Shown here piece by piece: positions 36,354 to 45,040 of a stretch of 64,000 nt of DNA; position 1 is the first letter of the stretch, and every line of letters starts with the position of its first letter. The notes under the pieces were generated by a model. It was not told the DNA's origin, ran no database searches, and saw nothing but the letters and a program-made list of their open reading frames with translations. Both the position numbers and the translations under genes were made by a program. This DNA is from JAYODZ01 sp965662735 (GTDB taxonomy: Bacteria > Pseudomonadota > Alphaproteobacteria > RS24): the NCBI GenBank assembly GCA_965662735.1, contig CBFIIU010000002.1, forward strand, positions 62,001 to 126,000. The letters are read 5' to 3'.

Positions 36354-37187
36354 ATGGCCGATAGCCACGCAAAACATCACGATTATCATCTTGTCGACCC
36401 CAGCCCTTGGCCGGTCATTTCATCCGTCAGCACGTTGATTTTGGCCATCGGTGCCGTCCAAGTGTTTCATGACGGCGCCCCTTGGGTGATGTTGATTGGC
36501 CTGGTTGCCGTTCTGTACTCGATGTTGGGCTGGTGGCGCGATGTCATCAAAGAAGGTCAAAAAGGCGATCACACGCCTGTCGTTCAGTTGCATTTGCGCT
36601 ACGGCATGATCTTATTTATCGCGTCCGAGGTCATGTTTTTCGTCGCGTGGTTCTGGGCCTATTTTGATGCCAGCTTGTATCCTGGAGAAGCCATCCAAGC
36701 GATGCGGGCTGACCTCACCGGAGGTACATGGCCACCCGAGGGGATTGAAACTTTCGACCCATGGCATTTGCCTTTGATCAACACCCTGATTTTATTGACC
36801 TCAGGCACGACCGTCACTTGGGCGCATCATGCTCTGCAGCATAATGATCGCTCTGGCCTCATTTGGGGCCTCGTCTTAACCGTGGCGCTTGGTGCCTTGT
36901 TCACCGTTTTCCAAGCCTTTGAGTATTCGCACGCCGCCTTTGGATTTGCGGGTCATATTTACGGAGCAACGTTTTACATGGCGACCGGATTTCATGGTTT
37001 CCATGTGATTGTTGGAACCGTCTTCCTTTTGGTGTGCCTCTTGCGGGCCATGAAAGGGCATTTTAGCTCCGAGGCGCATTTTGGATTTGAAGCAGCTGCA
37101 TGGTATTGGCACTTTGTCGATGTCGTCTGGCTGTTCCTGTTCGTCGTGATTTACATCATCGGAGCCGGAGCGCCCGCAGCGCCTTAA
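36354..37187 (+). CDS. coxC: Cytochrome c oxidase subunit III
   Basis: Subunit III stabilises subunit I and binds lipids. The sequence shows the typical helices and signatures: LVDPSPWPVISS, YGMILFIASEVMFFVAWFW, TSGTTVTWAHHALQHND, FEYSHAAFGFAGHIYGATFY, GFHGFHVIVGTVFLLVCLLR and HFGFEAAAWYWHFVDVVWLF. It has 277 residues and about seven helices. It begins 2 bp after ctaG, and the DUF983 gene starts immediately after its stop. Confidence 0.96.
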   Translation: MADSHAKHHDYHLVDPSPWPVISSVSTLILAIGAVQVFHDGAPWVMLIGLVAVLYSMLGWWRDVIKEGQKGDHTPVVQLHLRYGMILFIASEVMFFVAWFWAYFDASLYPGEAIQAMRADLTGGTWPPEGIETFDPWHLPLINTLILLTSGTTVTWAHHALQHNDRSGLIWGLVLTVALGALFTVFQAFEYSHAAFGFAGHIYGATFYMATGFHGFHVIVGTVFLLVCLLRAMKGHFSSEAHFGFEAAAWYWHFVDVVWLFLFVVIYIIGAGAPAAP

Positions 37188-37574
37188 ATGATCGAGCGGT
37201 CTTCCTTTTTTAACGCACCGTCACCCTTAGCCGTGGCGGTGCGTTTTTGTTGCCCCCGGTGTGGATCGGGCGCATTATTCGCGGGCTTTTTAACCTTTCG
37301 CGATCGCTGTACGGCGTGTGATCAAGATTTTTCCCAAATTGATGCGGGAGATGGTCCCGCCGTTTTTGTGATATTGCTCGCCGGTTTTTGTTTGGTTGCC
37401 GCTGCGCTCTATGTTGAGGTCCATTTTAAGCCTGCCTATTGGGTGCATGCGGTTCTATGGTTGCCCAGCGGTATTCTTCTCCCGCTGGCGCTGTTACGGC
37501 CAATGAAAGCCTGGCTGGCCGCCAAACAGTTTCAAAAAAATGCGGCGCTGGGGCAGCTCGATTGTGATGATTAA
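37188..37574 (+). CDS. DUF983 family membrane protein
   Basis: This 128-residue protein has two CxxC pairs near the N-terminus (CPRCG, CTACD), consistent with a small metal-binding knuckle, followed by two membrane helices. It is the DUF983 family commonly placed between coxC and surf1 in alphaproteobacteria. The function is unknown; oxidase assembly or metal handling is inferred from the neighbours. Its start abuts the coxC stop and its end overlaps surf1 by 8 bp. Confidence 0.85.
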   Translation: MIERSSFFNAPSPLAVAVRFCCPRCGSGALFAGFLTFRDRCTACDQDFSQIDAGDGPAVFVILLAGFCLVAAALYVEVHFKPAYWVHAVLWLPSGILLPLALLRPMKAWLAAKQFQKNAALGQLDCDD

Positions 37575-38313
37575 TCGTCCGATCGTCATTGCCTATAGCA
37601 TGTCCGTGGTCATGCTGGCCGGCCTCTTATCCCTTGGATTTTGGCAGCTTCAACGCTTGGCATGGAAAGAAAATCTGATCGCGCAAATTGAGGCACGTGC
37701 GGGCGCCTCGCCGATTGTAATCAAGGATCGGGCTGATCTTCTGTCCCTGCGTGCCAGCCAGCACGACTTTATGCCAGTGCGTCTGTCGGGGCGTTGGCTC
37801 TATGCTCAGCAACAATATTGGTTCGCACAAATCGCCACGCCTCCAGCAGGTATGCGCCATGGCGATCATATCGGATTTCATGTCATCACGCCCCTCGAGC
37901 TGTCTGATGGGGCGGTTGTACTGGTCGATCGCGGATATATTCCAACGGCTTTGAAAAATACCCCAGAGCGCTTCAACACGTCGCCAACGGAAATCGATGG
38001 TGTGGCGCGTTGGCCGTCGCCGCGCAGTGTTTTCGATAATGCGGATCAGCCCGATCGGGGGATTTGGTATGTGCGCGACCCCGAGGCGATGGCCGCCGCG
38101 GTTGGACTGGAAACGGTTCCCTTTTTAATTGAGCAAACAACATCGAATGGCGATTGGCCCATTGCCGATCAAACCCGTCGCGCCTTTTCTAATCGCCATC
38201 TTGAATATGCGGTCACCTGGTTTAGTCTGGCGCTGACACTTGTGATTATCTTGATACTGTGGCACATCCGACAACGCAGAGCTTTTTCGGCTAATCATCA
38301 AGCTAAAGGGTGA
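37567..38313 (+). CDS. SURF1 family cytochrome oxidase assembly protein
   Basis: SURF1/Shy1 helps insert heme a during oxidase assembly. The two membrane helices at the ends (about 10-28 and 220-240) flank a periplasmic domain. Family motifs include LGFWQLQRLAWKENLI, FHVITPLELSDGAVVLVDRG, and NRHLEYAVTWFSLALTLV. ATG 37567 is chosen because it overlaps DUF983 by 8 bp; an upstream frame at 37540 is possible. Length of 248 residues is usual. thrC follows almost immediately. Confidence 0.9.
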   Translation: MINRPIVIAYSMSVVMLAGLLSLGFWQLQRLAWKENLIAQIEARAGASPIVIKDRADLLSLRASQHDFMPVRLSGRWLYAQQQYWFAQIATPPAGMRHGDHIGFHVITPLELSDGAVVLVDRGYIPTALKNTPERFNTSPTEIDGVARWPSPRSVFDNADQPDRGIWYVRDPEAMAAAVGLETVPFLIEQTTSNGDWPIADQTRRAFSNRHLEYAVTWFSLALTLVIILILWHIRQRRAFSANHQAKG

Positions 38314-38318
38314 GTAGG

Positions 38319-39713
38319 GTGGAGTATATCAGCACTCGCGGCGCCGCGCCGGTCTTAGATTTTGAAGATACATTACTGGCCGGCTTGGCGCGTGATGGTG
38401 GCTTATATGTGCCGCAAAACTGGCCGAGCTTGCCGACGGAGCAAATTAAAGCGTTTGCGGGCCAGTCTTATGCTGATATTGCGGCACAGGTGATCAAGCC
38501 CTTCACCGGCGATTGCGTTAGCGAAGCCGAGCTGAGTGAGATCACTCATCGGGCTTATGGAGGCTTCAATCATCCGCAAATTGCCCCGCTTCACCATTTG
38601 CACGATCAGCATTATTTGCTGGAGCTGTTTCACGGGCCGACCTTAGCGTTCAAAGATATTGCCATGCAGTTGCTTGCTGTGCTGATGGACCGCGCCCTTG
38701 CGCGTCGTAACCAGCGCGCCACAATTGTGGGCGCGACGTCGGGTGATACTGGTGGTGCGGCCATCGAGGCCTTTCGGGGCGCTGACGCTGCTGATATTTT
38801 TATTCTTTATCCCAAAGGGCGTGTGTCGGATGTCCAGCGCAAACAAATGACCACACCGGATGAGCCGAATGTTCACGCCATTGCGATTGAAGGCACCTTT
38901 GACGATTGCCAGGCACTGGTGAAGGATATGTTTAATCATGCTGCATTTCGCGATCGGGTGAATTTGGCGGGCGTCAATTCGATCAATTGGGTTCGGGTCA
39001 TGGCGCAGACCGTCTATTATTTCACCTCAGCGGTTGCGCTCGGCGGACCAGAAACCAAAATCTCCTTTTCGGTCCCGACCGGAAATTTCGGCGATATTTT
39101 CGCGGGCTATGTGGCAAAACAAATGGGCCTCCCCATTGATCGATTGATGATCGCAACCAACGTCAACGACATTCTTGCCCGTACATTGGCGACCGGCGCC
39201 TATACGATGGGAGAAGTTGTGGCGACATCATCCCCCAGCATGGATATTCAAATTTCGAGTAATTTCGAGCGCCTGCTCTTTGATGCCGCAGATCGCGACC
39301 CTGCTGTGGTGTGCAACTATATGGCGGCTTTGAAATCTGATCACAGCTTTATCATTGCGCCCGATCAGTTGCATAAAATTCGGGCTCTCTTTGATGCGCA
39401 CCGTGTTGACCAAGCGCACACATCTGACCTGATGCAGCAGGTGTTTGCACGCTATGCTTATCTGCTGGATCCGCATACGGCTGTTGGATATGGCGCCGCC
39501 CAAGCGCTCAATGGCGACACGCCGGTGGTCACATTAGCAACAGCCCATCCGGCAAAGTTTCCAGATGCTGTCGTCAAAGCAACAGGCATATATCCAGAGC
39601 CGCCCGCACTGGTGGCGGAGGCGTTGAAGCGTCCCGAGCGTGAGATTGCTGTCGCCAATGATCTAACCCAGCTTGAGGAGTTTATCGCAGCGCATAGCCG
39701 CGTGAGTGCGTGA
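38319..39713 (+). CDS. thrC: Threonine synthase
   Basis: ThrC converts O-phosphohomoserine to threonine with PLP. The N-terminal YISTRGAAPVLDFEDTLLAG is characteristic, the PLP Lys112 is in GPTLAFKDIAMQ, and ATSGDTGGAAIEAF and PTGNFGDIFAGYV bind the cofactor. GTG 38319 gives the standard N-terminus and lies 8 bp after AAAGGG; GTG 38310 is an alternative. Length of 464 residues is typical. The same pathway's homoserine kinase gene (thrB) is at 42927-43904. It probably shares a transcript with the cox genes. Confidence 0.94.
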   Translation: MEYISTRGAAPVLDFEDTLLAGLARDGGLYVPQNWPSLPTEQIKAFAGQSYADIAAQVIKPFTGDCVSEAELSEITHRAYGGFNHPQIAPLHHLHDQHYLLELFHGPTLAFKDIAMQLLAVLMDRALARRNQRATIVGATSGDTGGAAIEAFRGADAADIFILYPKGRVSDVQRKQMTTPDEPNVHAIAIEGTFDDCQALVKDMFNHAAFRDRVNLAGVNSINWVRVMAQTVYYFTSAVALGGPETKISFSVPTGNFGDIFAGYVAKQMGLPIDRLMIATNVNDILARTLATGAYTMGEVVATSSPSMDIQISSNFERLLFDAADRDPAVVCNYMAALKSDHSFIIAPDQLHKIRALFDAHRVDQAHTSDLMQQVFARYAYLLDPHTAVGYGAAQALNGDTPVVTLATAHPAKFPDAVVKATGIYPEPPALVAEALKRPEREIAVANDLTQLEEFIAAHSRVSA

Positions 39714-39749
39714 CAGGCGGAACATAAAAACGCAGGAAAAGGCAGTGAG

Positions 39750-40334
39750 ATGGCTTTTTGGAATAGGCATGATGCCGGCTCTGTGTTGGCCCAAGGGGAT
39801 TGTGTCATCCTGAAGCACCCGCATGTGCGAGACTATCCTATGTGGCGCGATTTGCGTGAGAAAAGCAGGGCGCTTTTGCAAAAGCGCGAACCTGCCTGGG
39901 TTTCGTCGGCCCTTTCGATCGACGAGTTCCGGCAGTATGTTCAGACCTATCAGCGCGGTGCAAAATCAGGGCGGGCGCACGCATTCTTCATTTGGCATAC
40001 AACCGAACGCCATTTTCTGGGGGCGTGTCACTTGACCAATATTCGGCGCGGAGCGGCTCAGATGGCGAGCTTGGGCTATTGGTTGGGCACACCATTTCAT
40101 GGGCATGGCTATATGCGCCAGGCAGTGCGTCTTGTGTGCCATTATGCATTTCACACCATTGGATTGCATCGCATTGAAGCGGCCTGTATGCCCGATAATA
40201 TTGCCTCACAGCAGTTGCTGATCAAAAATGGCTTTGTCGAAGAAGGATATGCTCGTCACTATTTGCAGATTAATGGTCGATGGGAAGATCATGTTTTGTT
40301 TGGATTAACGCAAAAGGAAAACCATGACGTGTAA
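39750..40334 (+). CDS. GNAT acetyltransferase, RimJ/RimL-like
   Basis: This protein of 194 residues has the GNAT fold of the RimJ/RimL ribosomal-protein N-acetyltransferase group: FLGACHLTNIRRG, ASLGYWLGTPFHGHGYMRQA for the acetyl-CoA loop, and LHRIEAACMPDNIASQQLLI and KNGFVEEGYARHYLQINGRW. Substrates of this group range from ribosomal proteins to small amines, so the acceptor is not known. In related alphaproteobacteria it follows thrC, sometimes after a peptidase gene that is absent here. Its stop overlaps the start of the next gene by 11 bp. Confidence 0.8.
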   Translation: MAFWNRHDAGSVLAQGDCVILKHPHVRDYPMWRDLREKSRALLQKREPAWVSSALSIDEFRQYVQTYQRGAKSGRAHAFFIWHTTERHFLGACHLTNIRRGAAQMASLGYWLGTPFHGHGYMRQAVRLVCHYAFHTIGLHRIEAACMPDNIASQQLLIKNGFVEEGYARHYLQINGRWEDHVLFGLTQKENHDV

Positions 40335-41262
40335 GGGCTTAAATCGGCTGTTCCTTATGGGCCTCTTCTACCTCTGCGCCCTGTCGCCGGCCCTCGCGCT
40401 CGATCCTTTGCGCATTGATCGCGATATATCGCTGATCAATTTAGGCGCCTATATTCGATACGTGGATGGAGATGCGGTTTTTTCAATCCAAAATCCGAGA
40501 GATGAAACCTTAAGCATTGATATTGAACGCTACCCAACCCACTGGCCGCTTGAAACATTCGTAAATATAACGAAGTCGCCCATCGGGCCGTTACGCTTGT
40601 TTGCGACCGATGGACGGGAAATCGCAGCGGCTTGGCACAGCCCGCATTTTTTAACCATTCACCAGCCCCCGCAAACTGTTCAGACCTATGCTTTTATTGG
40701 CGGTACGGGCCCGGTATGGCACTTGTGGATGTGGGGAGATGGTCAACGCGCGGCTTATATGCGCAATGCGCGAACGCTGTGGATTGTTTTGCTCGTCGCC
40801 GGCCTCTCCCTCTGTGCGCTCGCCCTCGGACGCCGGATGATCCGTCGCGGTGGACGGGGTGGACGGCTGCTCGCCCTTGCGACCAGCCTATGCCTGACGG
40901 CGATGGCCTTGAAAATAGATATTCTGTGGCCTAGCGGCGGGAGCCTTGGCACGGGTTTGCGCAGCGATGATATTATTCTGACTTTGTTCGTGACCAATGC
41001 TGTCCTTTTTCTCGCGGTCTATCGGGCACCTTATATTCATCTCTCGCCATGGCGTGTTTTTTGGCGAACGGGGATCGCGCTCGCCAGCCTCGTGGTTGCG
41101 GCGGGGCTAGCGGTCTGGGCAGTTGCCTTATTGCGTGGGCCTGTTTTTGGGTTCATCACGGCGGATCTTCTGGCTTTATTCTGGCTTATGGGAAGCTTTA
41201 TTTTTGCAGTAACGGTTATTTTATCGCCGACGACGATGGACGAGTCACGCCTGCCCGCCTGA
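40324..41262 (+). CDS. Unrecognised secreted-N-terminus membrane protein
   Basis: I do not recognise this family. The 312-residue protein has a signal peptide (about 1-26, ending near ALA), a soluble part of about 125 residues that starts DPLRIDRDISLINLGAY, and five membrane helices. The helices lie at about 147-166, 182-202, 217-236, 244-270 and 278-300, and a polar C-terminus follows. The layout recalls periplasmic-sensor plus membrane-domain proteins, but no kinase, cyclase or phosphodiesterase domain follows. It overlaps the upstream GNAT gene by 11 bp and the convergent yqgE gene by 18 bp. The start is an ATG at 40324 without an obvious strong ribosome binding site. Confidence 0.6.
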   Translation: MTCKGLNRLFLMGLFYLCALSPALALDPLRIDRDISLINLGAYIRYVDGDAVFSIQNPRDETLSIDIERYPTHWPLETFVNITKSPIGPLRLFATDGREIAAAWHSPHFLTIHQPPQTVQTYAFIGGTGPVWHLWMWGDGQRAAYMRNARTLWIVLLVAGLSLCALALGRRMIRRGGRGGRLLALATSLCLTAMALKIDILWPSGGSLGTGLRSDDIILTLFVTNAVLFLAVYRAPYIHLSPWRVFWRTGIALASLVVAAGLAVWAVALLRGPVFGFITADLLALFWLMGSFIFAVTVILSPTTMDESRLPA

Positions 41263-41814
41263 GCTTGCTAATTGAGTGAGGTCAATGCCGATGCGATGTG
41301 CTACGCGCTCATATAATTCGTCGGGATTGGCGGTAAAAATTAATCCAGGATCGGCGGGCGCGACCAGCCACACATTCTCCTGCAGCTCATCTTCCAATTG
41401 GCCGGCCGACCATCCCGCATAGCCCAAAAAAAGACGCAGAAAATCGGGCCCTTTCCCTTGTGCTGACTCCAGCAAAATATCGAGCGTTTGGCTCACGACC
41501 AAATGGTGTAGGGGGTGCGCATCCGTGCCCGACTGCGCTGAGCTGTGCAAGACAAAGCCTTGGTTCGTTTCAACTGGCCCTCCAATATAAATCGGCATGT
41601 TGACGAGCCCAGTTGACGCAATTTCTCCGGGCAAATTTTCAATGATTGTGCCCAATGTCAGATCATCGGCGCGGCGATTGACGATAAACCCCATCGCGCC
41701 TTCGGCATCGTGGGATAGGATGAGAATAACGGCGCGCGCAAATCTGTCGTCATCAATGCTGGGCATTGCGAGCAAAAATTGCCCCGCCAAGCTCGTTTGA
41801 TGGGTAATCATCAT
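41245..41814 (-). CDS. YqgE/AlgH family protein
   Basis: The 189-residue sequence shows the YqgE/AlgH family pattern: LAGQFLLAMPSIDDDRFARA, GAMGFIVNR, IGGPVETNQGFVLHS and FLGYAGWSAGQLEDELQENV. The biochemical function of the family is not established; AlgH affects alginate control in Pseudomonas. In other bacteria the gene often neighbours ruvX, but here it stands alone on the minus strand, with an 18-bp tail-to-tail overlap with the membrane protein gene. Confidence 0.9.
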   Translation of the reverse strand: MMITHQTSLAGQFLLAMPSIDDDRFARAVILILSHDAEGAMGFIVNRRADDLTLGTIIENLPGEIASTGLVNMPIYIGGPVETNQGFVLHSSAQSGTDAHPLHHLVVSQTLDILLESAQGKGPDFLRLFLGYAGWSAGQLEDELQENVWLVAPADPGLIFTANPDELYERVAHRIGIDLTQLASSGGQA

Positions 41815-41999
41815 TATTCCAAGTTAGGCTGTTCAGACTTTCGATACCACTGATTTTTTTGAATTTTAATTAGCCCTGGCAGAAGAAATAAGAAATTTCC
41901 ATGCTGGCTTTGACCTCAATCCTTGTTACACTAGATCAGACTTAAGGCGACCGTTTTAATGTCTTGCCCTACCGTTCTATTTTTTTCAGGAGAAGCTCC

Positions 42000-42485
42000 A
42001 TGGCTATTCAAGTTGGTGAAAAAATTCCAAGTGTTCAACTCATGCATTTGACCGATAAAGGTCCGGCCCCGATTTCGACCGATGAGTTATTTGCTGGGAA
42101 AACAGTCGTTTTATTTGCCCTTCCCGGCGCCTTTACCCCCACATGTTCGAACAATCACCTTCCCGGATATATTCAGCATTTTGAAGCCTTGTCGGATAAG
42201 GGCGTGGATACCATTGCCTGCTTGTCGGTCAATGATGCCTTCGTCATGGGAGCGTGGGGCAAAGCTCAAAATGCCGATGACAAAGTTCTCATGTTGGCGG
42301 ACGGGAATTGTGAGCTCACCGAAAAGCTCGGTTTGGTTATGGATGGCTCAGCCTTTGGCATGGGCAAGCGGTCATTGCGCTATGCGATGATTGTCCGTGA
42401 TGGGNNNNNNNNNNNNNNNNNNNNNNNNNNNNNNNNNNNNNNNNNNNNNNNNNCTGGCGCGGAAGCTGTCCTCGCTCAACTTTAA
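42000..42485 (+). CDS. Prx5-type peroxiredoxin
   Basis: This thiol peroxidase reduces hydrogen and alkyl peroxides. The peroxidatic Cys lies in the family motif ALPGAFTPTCSNNHLPGY, and VNDAFVMGAWGK and FGMGKRSLRYAMIVRDG identify the Prx5 subgroup (atypical 2-Cys or glutaredoxin-dependent). The final GAEAVLAQL matches the usual end of the family. A 49-N gap removes about 16 residues; flanking sequence is in one frame. ATG 42000 follows AGGAGAAG. It stands as a single gene, convergent with rnhA. Confidence 0.9.
   Translation: MAIQVGEKIPSVQLMHLTDKGPAPISTDELFAGKTVVLFALPGAFTPTCSNNHLPGYIQHFEALSDKGVDTIACLSVNDAFVMGAWGKAQNADDKVLMLADGNCELTEKLGLVMDGSAFGMGKRSLRYAMIVRDGXXXXXXXXXXXXXXXXXGAEAVLAQL
42405..42453. 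other. Assembly gap (49 N) inside the peroxiredoxin gene
   Basis: This run of 49 N falls near the C-terminus. The expected 16-17 missing residues agree with relatives. Confidence 0.97.
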
Positions 42486-42492
42486 GCTCAGC

Positions 42493-42930
42493 TTATCGTA
42501 AATAGGGAGTCATGCCGGCGCGTGCCAGCGCGTCGGCCTGCTCGTTCCCAGCGTGCCCGGCATGTCCCTTCACCCACTGCCAATTAATCTTCTGATGACG
42601 GGTCGTGGCGCTGTCGAGCGCTTGCCATAAGTCGATATTTTTGACGGGCTTATTGGCGGCTGTGCGCCAGCCCCGTTTCTTCCAGTTGGCGATCCATTGG
42701 GTAATGCCGTCTTTGACATAGACGCTATCTGTGACAATGGTCAGCTGGGGTTGCGGGGGAACATGCTCAAGCGCTGCAATAGCGGCTTGAAGCTCCATCC
42801 GATTATTGGTCGTCGCCGCCTCTCCCCCCGATAATTCCTCGGATCGGCCATCGCCATAATCAATGAAAGCGCCCCAGCCACCGGGGCCTGGGTTTCCGGA
42901 ACAGGCACCATCTGTGTAGGCTGTGATCAT
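42493..42930 (-). CDS. rnhA: Ribonuclease HI
   Basis: RNase HI cuts the RNA of RNA-DNA hybrids. The catalytic acidic residues are visible: Asp7 in AYTDGACSGNPGPGGWG, the Glu of NNRMELQAAI, the Asp of IVTDSVYV, and the C-terminal Asp in GNEQADALAR with the His loop VKGHAGH. Length of 145 residues is normal. It overlaps thrB by 4 bp and is the last gene of the ispH-thrB-rnhA operon. A second RNase H, type HII, is at 50390-51037. Confidence 0.95.
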   Translation of the reverse strand: MITAYTDGACSGNPGPGGWGAFIDYGDGRSEELSGGEAATTNNRMELQAAIAALEHVPPQPQLTIVTDSVYVKDGITQWIANWKKRGWRTAANKPVKNIDLWQALDSATTRHQKINWQWVKGHAGHAGNEQADALARAGMTPYLR

Positions 42931-43904
42931 AAATCTACTCCGTAATCGCTGGCGCCTTGCGCAGCTTTATGAAACCGTAATCGACGCAAATAGGGCACGG
43001 GATCTTTCGGTGTCACCAAGGCACCATCGACCCGATGTCCCCAATCATGCAAACGCGTTAGTAAAAACCGCATGGCCGCCCCGGCGCATAAAATAGGTAA
43101 AGCCGAAACTTCGTCCGGTAGAAGCGGCCGATGCGCGTGATAAGCACGCAGTAGCCCTTGGGCCTTCGTCAGATTAAAGGCGCCATCAGCCTCAAAGCAC
43201 CATGCATTTAAACAGATAGCCAAGTCATAGGCCCACAGATCTGTGCAGGCAAAATAGAAATCAATGATGCCGGATAATGCATGATCGAGAAAGAATGCAT
43301 TATCTGGAAATAAATCTGCATGGATGAGGCCGCTCGGCAAGTCGCTTGGCCAGTCTGTGTGAATGCGGTCTAGCTCTTGCGCAATCTCCGTTTTCATTCC
43401 GGGCATGATATGATCGGCGAGAGCCGCGTTTGGCGCAAATAAAGCGGACCAGTGCCGATGTCCAAGATCATTCTCGCGCTGCCCTTGAAAATCAGCCCCG
43501 GCCAAATGCAATGAGGCGAGACCTTTGCCAAGTTCGGCGCAGTGGCGGGGTGTGGGGTTGCGTAATCCCATGCCTTTGAGAAAGGTCACAATAGCCGCGG
43601 GCTTCCCCCCTAATTGCGACATTAGCGCCCCGTCGCGCCGCTGAACGGGCAACGGACAGTTAATTCCTTTTTGCGCCAGATGTTGCATGAGACCCAGAAA
43701 AAACGGCAGGTCATTTTGCAAGGCGGGGCTCTCATAAATGGTCACGATAAAGCGATGCGTGCTCGCATTGGTTTCGGTTTCAAGCAGGAAGTTTGAGTTT
43801 TGAACGCCCTCTGCAATTCCTTTTAAGGAAACAATAGTGCCAATATCATATTCTGCGAGAAGCGCCGCCACATCTTCCGCGTCAATATGGGTAAAGACGG
43901 CCAT
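42927..43904 (-). CDS. thrB: Homoserine kinase (ThrB2, APH-like type)
   Basis: This enzyme phosphorylates homoserine in threonine synthesis. It is the aminoglycoside-phosphotransferase-like form of alphaproteobacteria and pseudomonads rather than the GHMP kinase form. The catalytic LIHADLFPDNAFF and metal-binding GIIDFYFACTDLWAYDLAI are visible, with MAVFTHIDAEDVAALLAEYD at the N-terminus. Length of 325 residues is usual. It lies between ispH and rnhA, a conserved order, with 2-bp and 4-bp spacings. The next step of the pathway is encoded by thrC. Confidence 0.93.
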   Translation of the reverse strand: MAVFTHIDAEDVAALLAEYDIGTIVSLKGIAEGVQNSNFLLETETNASTHRFIVTIYESPALQNDLPFFLGLMQHLAQKGINCPLPVQRRDGALMSQLGGKPAAIVTFLKGMGLRNPTPRHCAELGKGLASLHLAGADFQGQRENDLGHRHWSALFAPNAALADHIMPGMKTEIAQELDRIHTDWPSDLPSGLIHADLFPDNAFFLDHALSGIIDFYFACTDLWAYDLAICLNAWCFEADGAFNLTKAQGLLRAYHAHRPLLPDEVSALPILCAGAAMRFLLTRLHDWGHRVDGALVTPKDPVPYLRRLRFHKAAQGASDYGVDL

Positions 43905-43906
43905 AA

Positions 43907-44866
43907 CTAGTCTCTCAATTCCCGAGGCAAGTTGAAGGTGACGTTCTCGACAGCATCCTCATAGTTCACGAGGTGCAAGCTGTAGCGTTGCTGTAAGGCG
44001 GCAACAATCTCTTGGGTCACGCTCTCGGGCGCCGAGGCACCGGCCGTAATTCCAATATGGTGCGCGCCATCGAGCATCTCCCAATTCAGCTCATGCGCGT
44101 CCGCGATCAATTGCGCTTCTGGACAGCCCGCCCGTTGCGCCACCTCGACGAGACGTTGAGAATTGGACGAGTTTTCAGCGCCGATGACGAGCATGACATC
44201 GATCGTGTGGGCAACGGCTTTTACCGCTTGCTGGCGGTTGGTTGTGGCGTAGCAAATATCTTCTTTATGGGGCGCCGCAATATCGGGGAAGCGGCTTTTC
44301 AGAATATCAATAATTGCCGCCGTATCGTCCACGGAAAGAGTGGTTTGAGTGACATAAGCAAGTTTTTGCTCGGCCGGCGGCATCACCGTCCGTGCATCCG
44401 CCTCATCTTCAACAAGCGTGATGTGAGCACCCTCAATTTGCCCCAGCGTGCCGATCACTTCTGGGTGGCCTGCATGCCCGATGAGAAAAATATGGCACCC
44501 CTCCGCCGCGTGACGTTGGGCCTCAATATGGACCTTTGAAACCAGGGGGCAGGTGGCATCCAGATAGGTGAGGGCCCGTTCTTCGGCTTCCGCATATACT
44601 GTCTTTGCGACCCCATGCGCCGAAAAAACCACAGGGCGGTCGGCGGGAACCACATCTAGTTCGTCGACAAAAATGGCCCCTTGCGCTTCCAAGGTTTCAA
44701 CCACGCGACGATTATGAACAATCTCGTGACGCACATAGACGGGCTTGCCGTAGCGAATAAGCGCTTGCTCTACGATTTTAATGGCCCGATCAACCCCCGC
44801 ACAAAAGCCGCGCGGCGAGATGAGCGTCACTGTTTTGGGTTCAGAAGGGAGCGGGTGTTGTGTCAT
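43907..44866 (-). CDS. ispH: 4-hydroxy-3-methylbut-2-enyl diphosphate reductase
   Basis: IspH makes IPP and DMAPP in the last step of the MEP pathway with a 4Fe-4S cluster. Cluster Cys22 lies in SPRGFCAGVDRAI, the second Cys in LDATCPLVSKVH, and the third in the segment AGCPEAQLIAD. The YVTQTTLS motif and SSNSQRL substrate loop are present. Length of 319 residues is normal. It leads the ispH-thrB-rnhA operon. About 170 bp separate it from the divergent lipoprotein gene. Confidence 0.95.
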   Translation of the reverse strand: MTQHPLPSEPKTVTLISPRGFCAGVDRAIKIVEQALIRYGKPVYVRHEIVHNRRVVETLEAQGAIFVDELDVVPADRPVVFSAHGVAKTVYAEAEERALTYLDATCPLVSKVHIEAQRHAAEGCHIFLIGHAGHPEVIGTLGQIEGAHITLVEDEADARTVMPPAEQKLAYVTQTTLSVDDTAAIIDILKSRFPDIAAPHKEDICYATTNRQQAVKAVAHTIDVMLVIGAENSSNSQRLVEVAQRAGCPEAQLIADAHELNWEMLDGAHHIGITAGASAPESVTQEIVAALQQRYSLHLVNYEDAVENVTFNLPRELRD

Positions 44867-45040
44867 GCCTCAGACCTTACGACGGATCTGCCACGATACA
44901 GCCCTATAGGCGTGCAGATCGGGTTGTTTTTCCCGTATTTGCGTGTCGCCCGATAAAGCTTGTCGGGATCGCCGAGTTTGGTTAGTGTCTCCATACATTC
45001 CGTCTTAAAGAAGTTTTCCATATAGGGTCAAGCAAGGACT

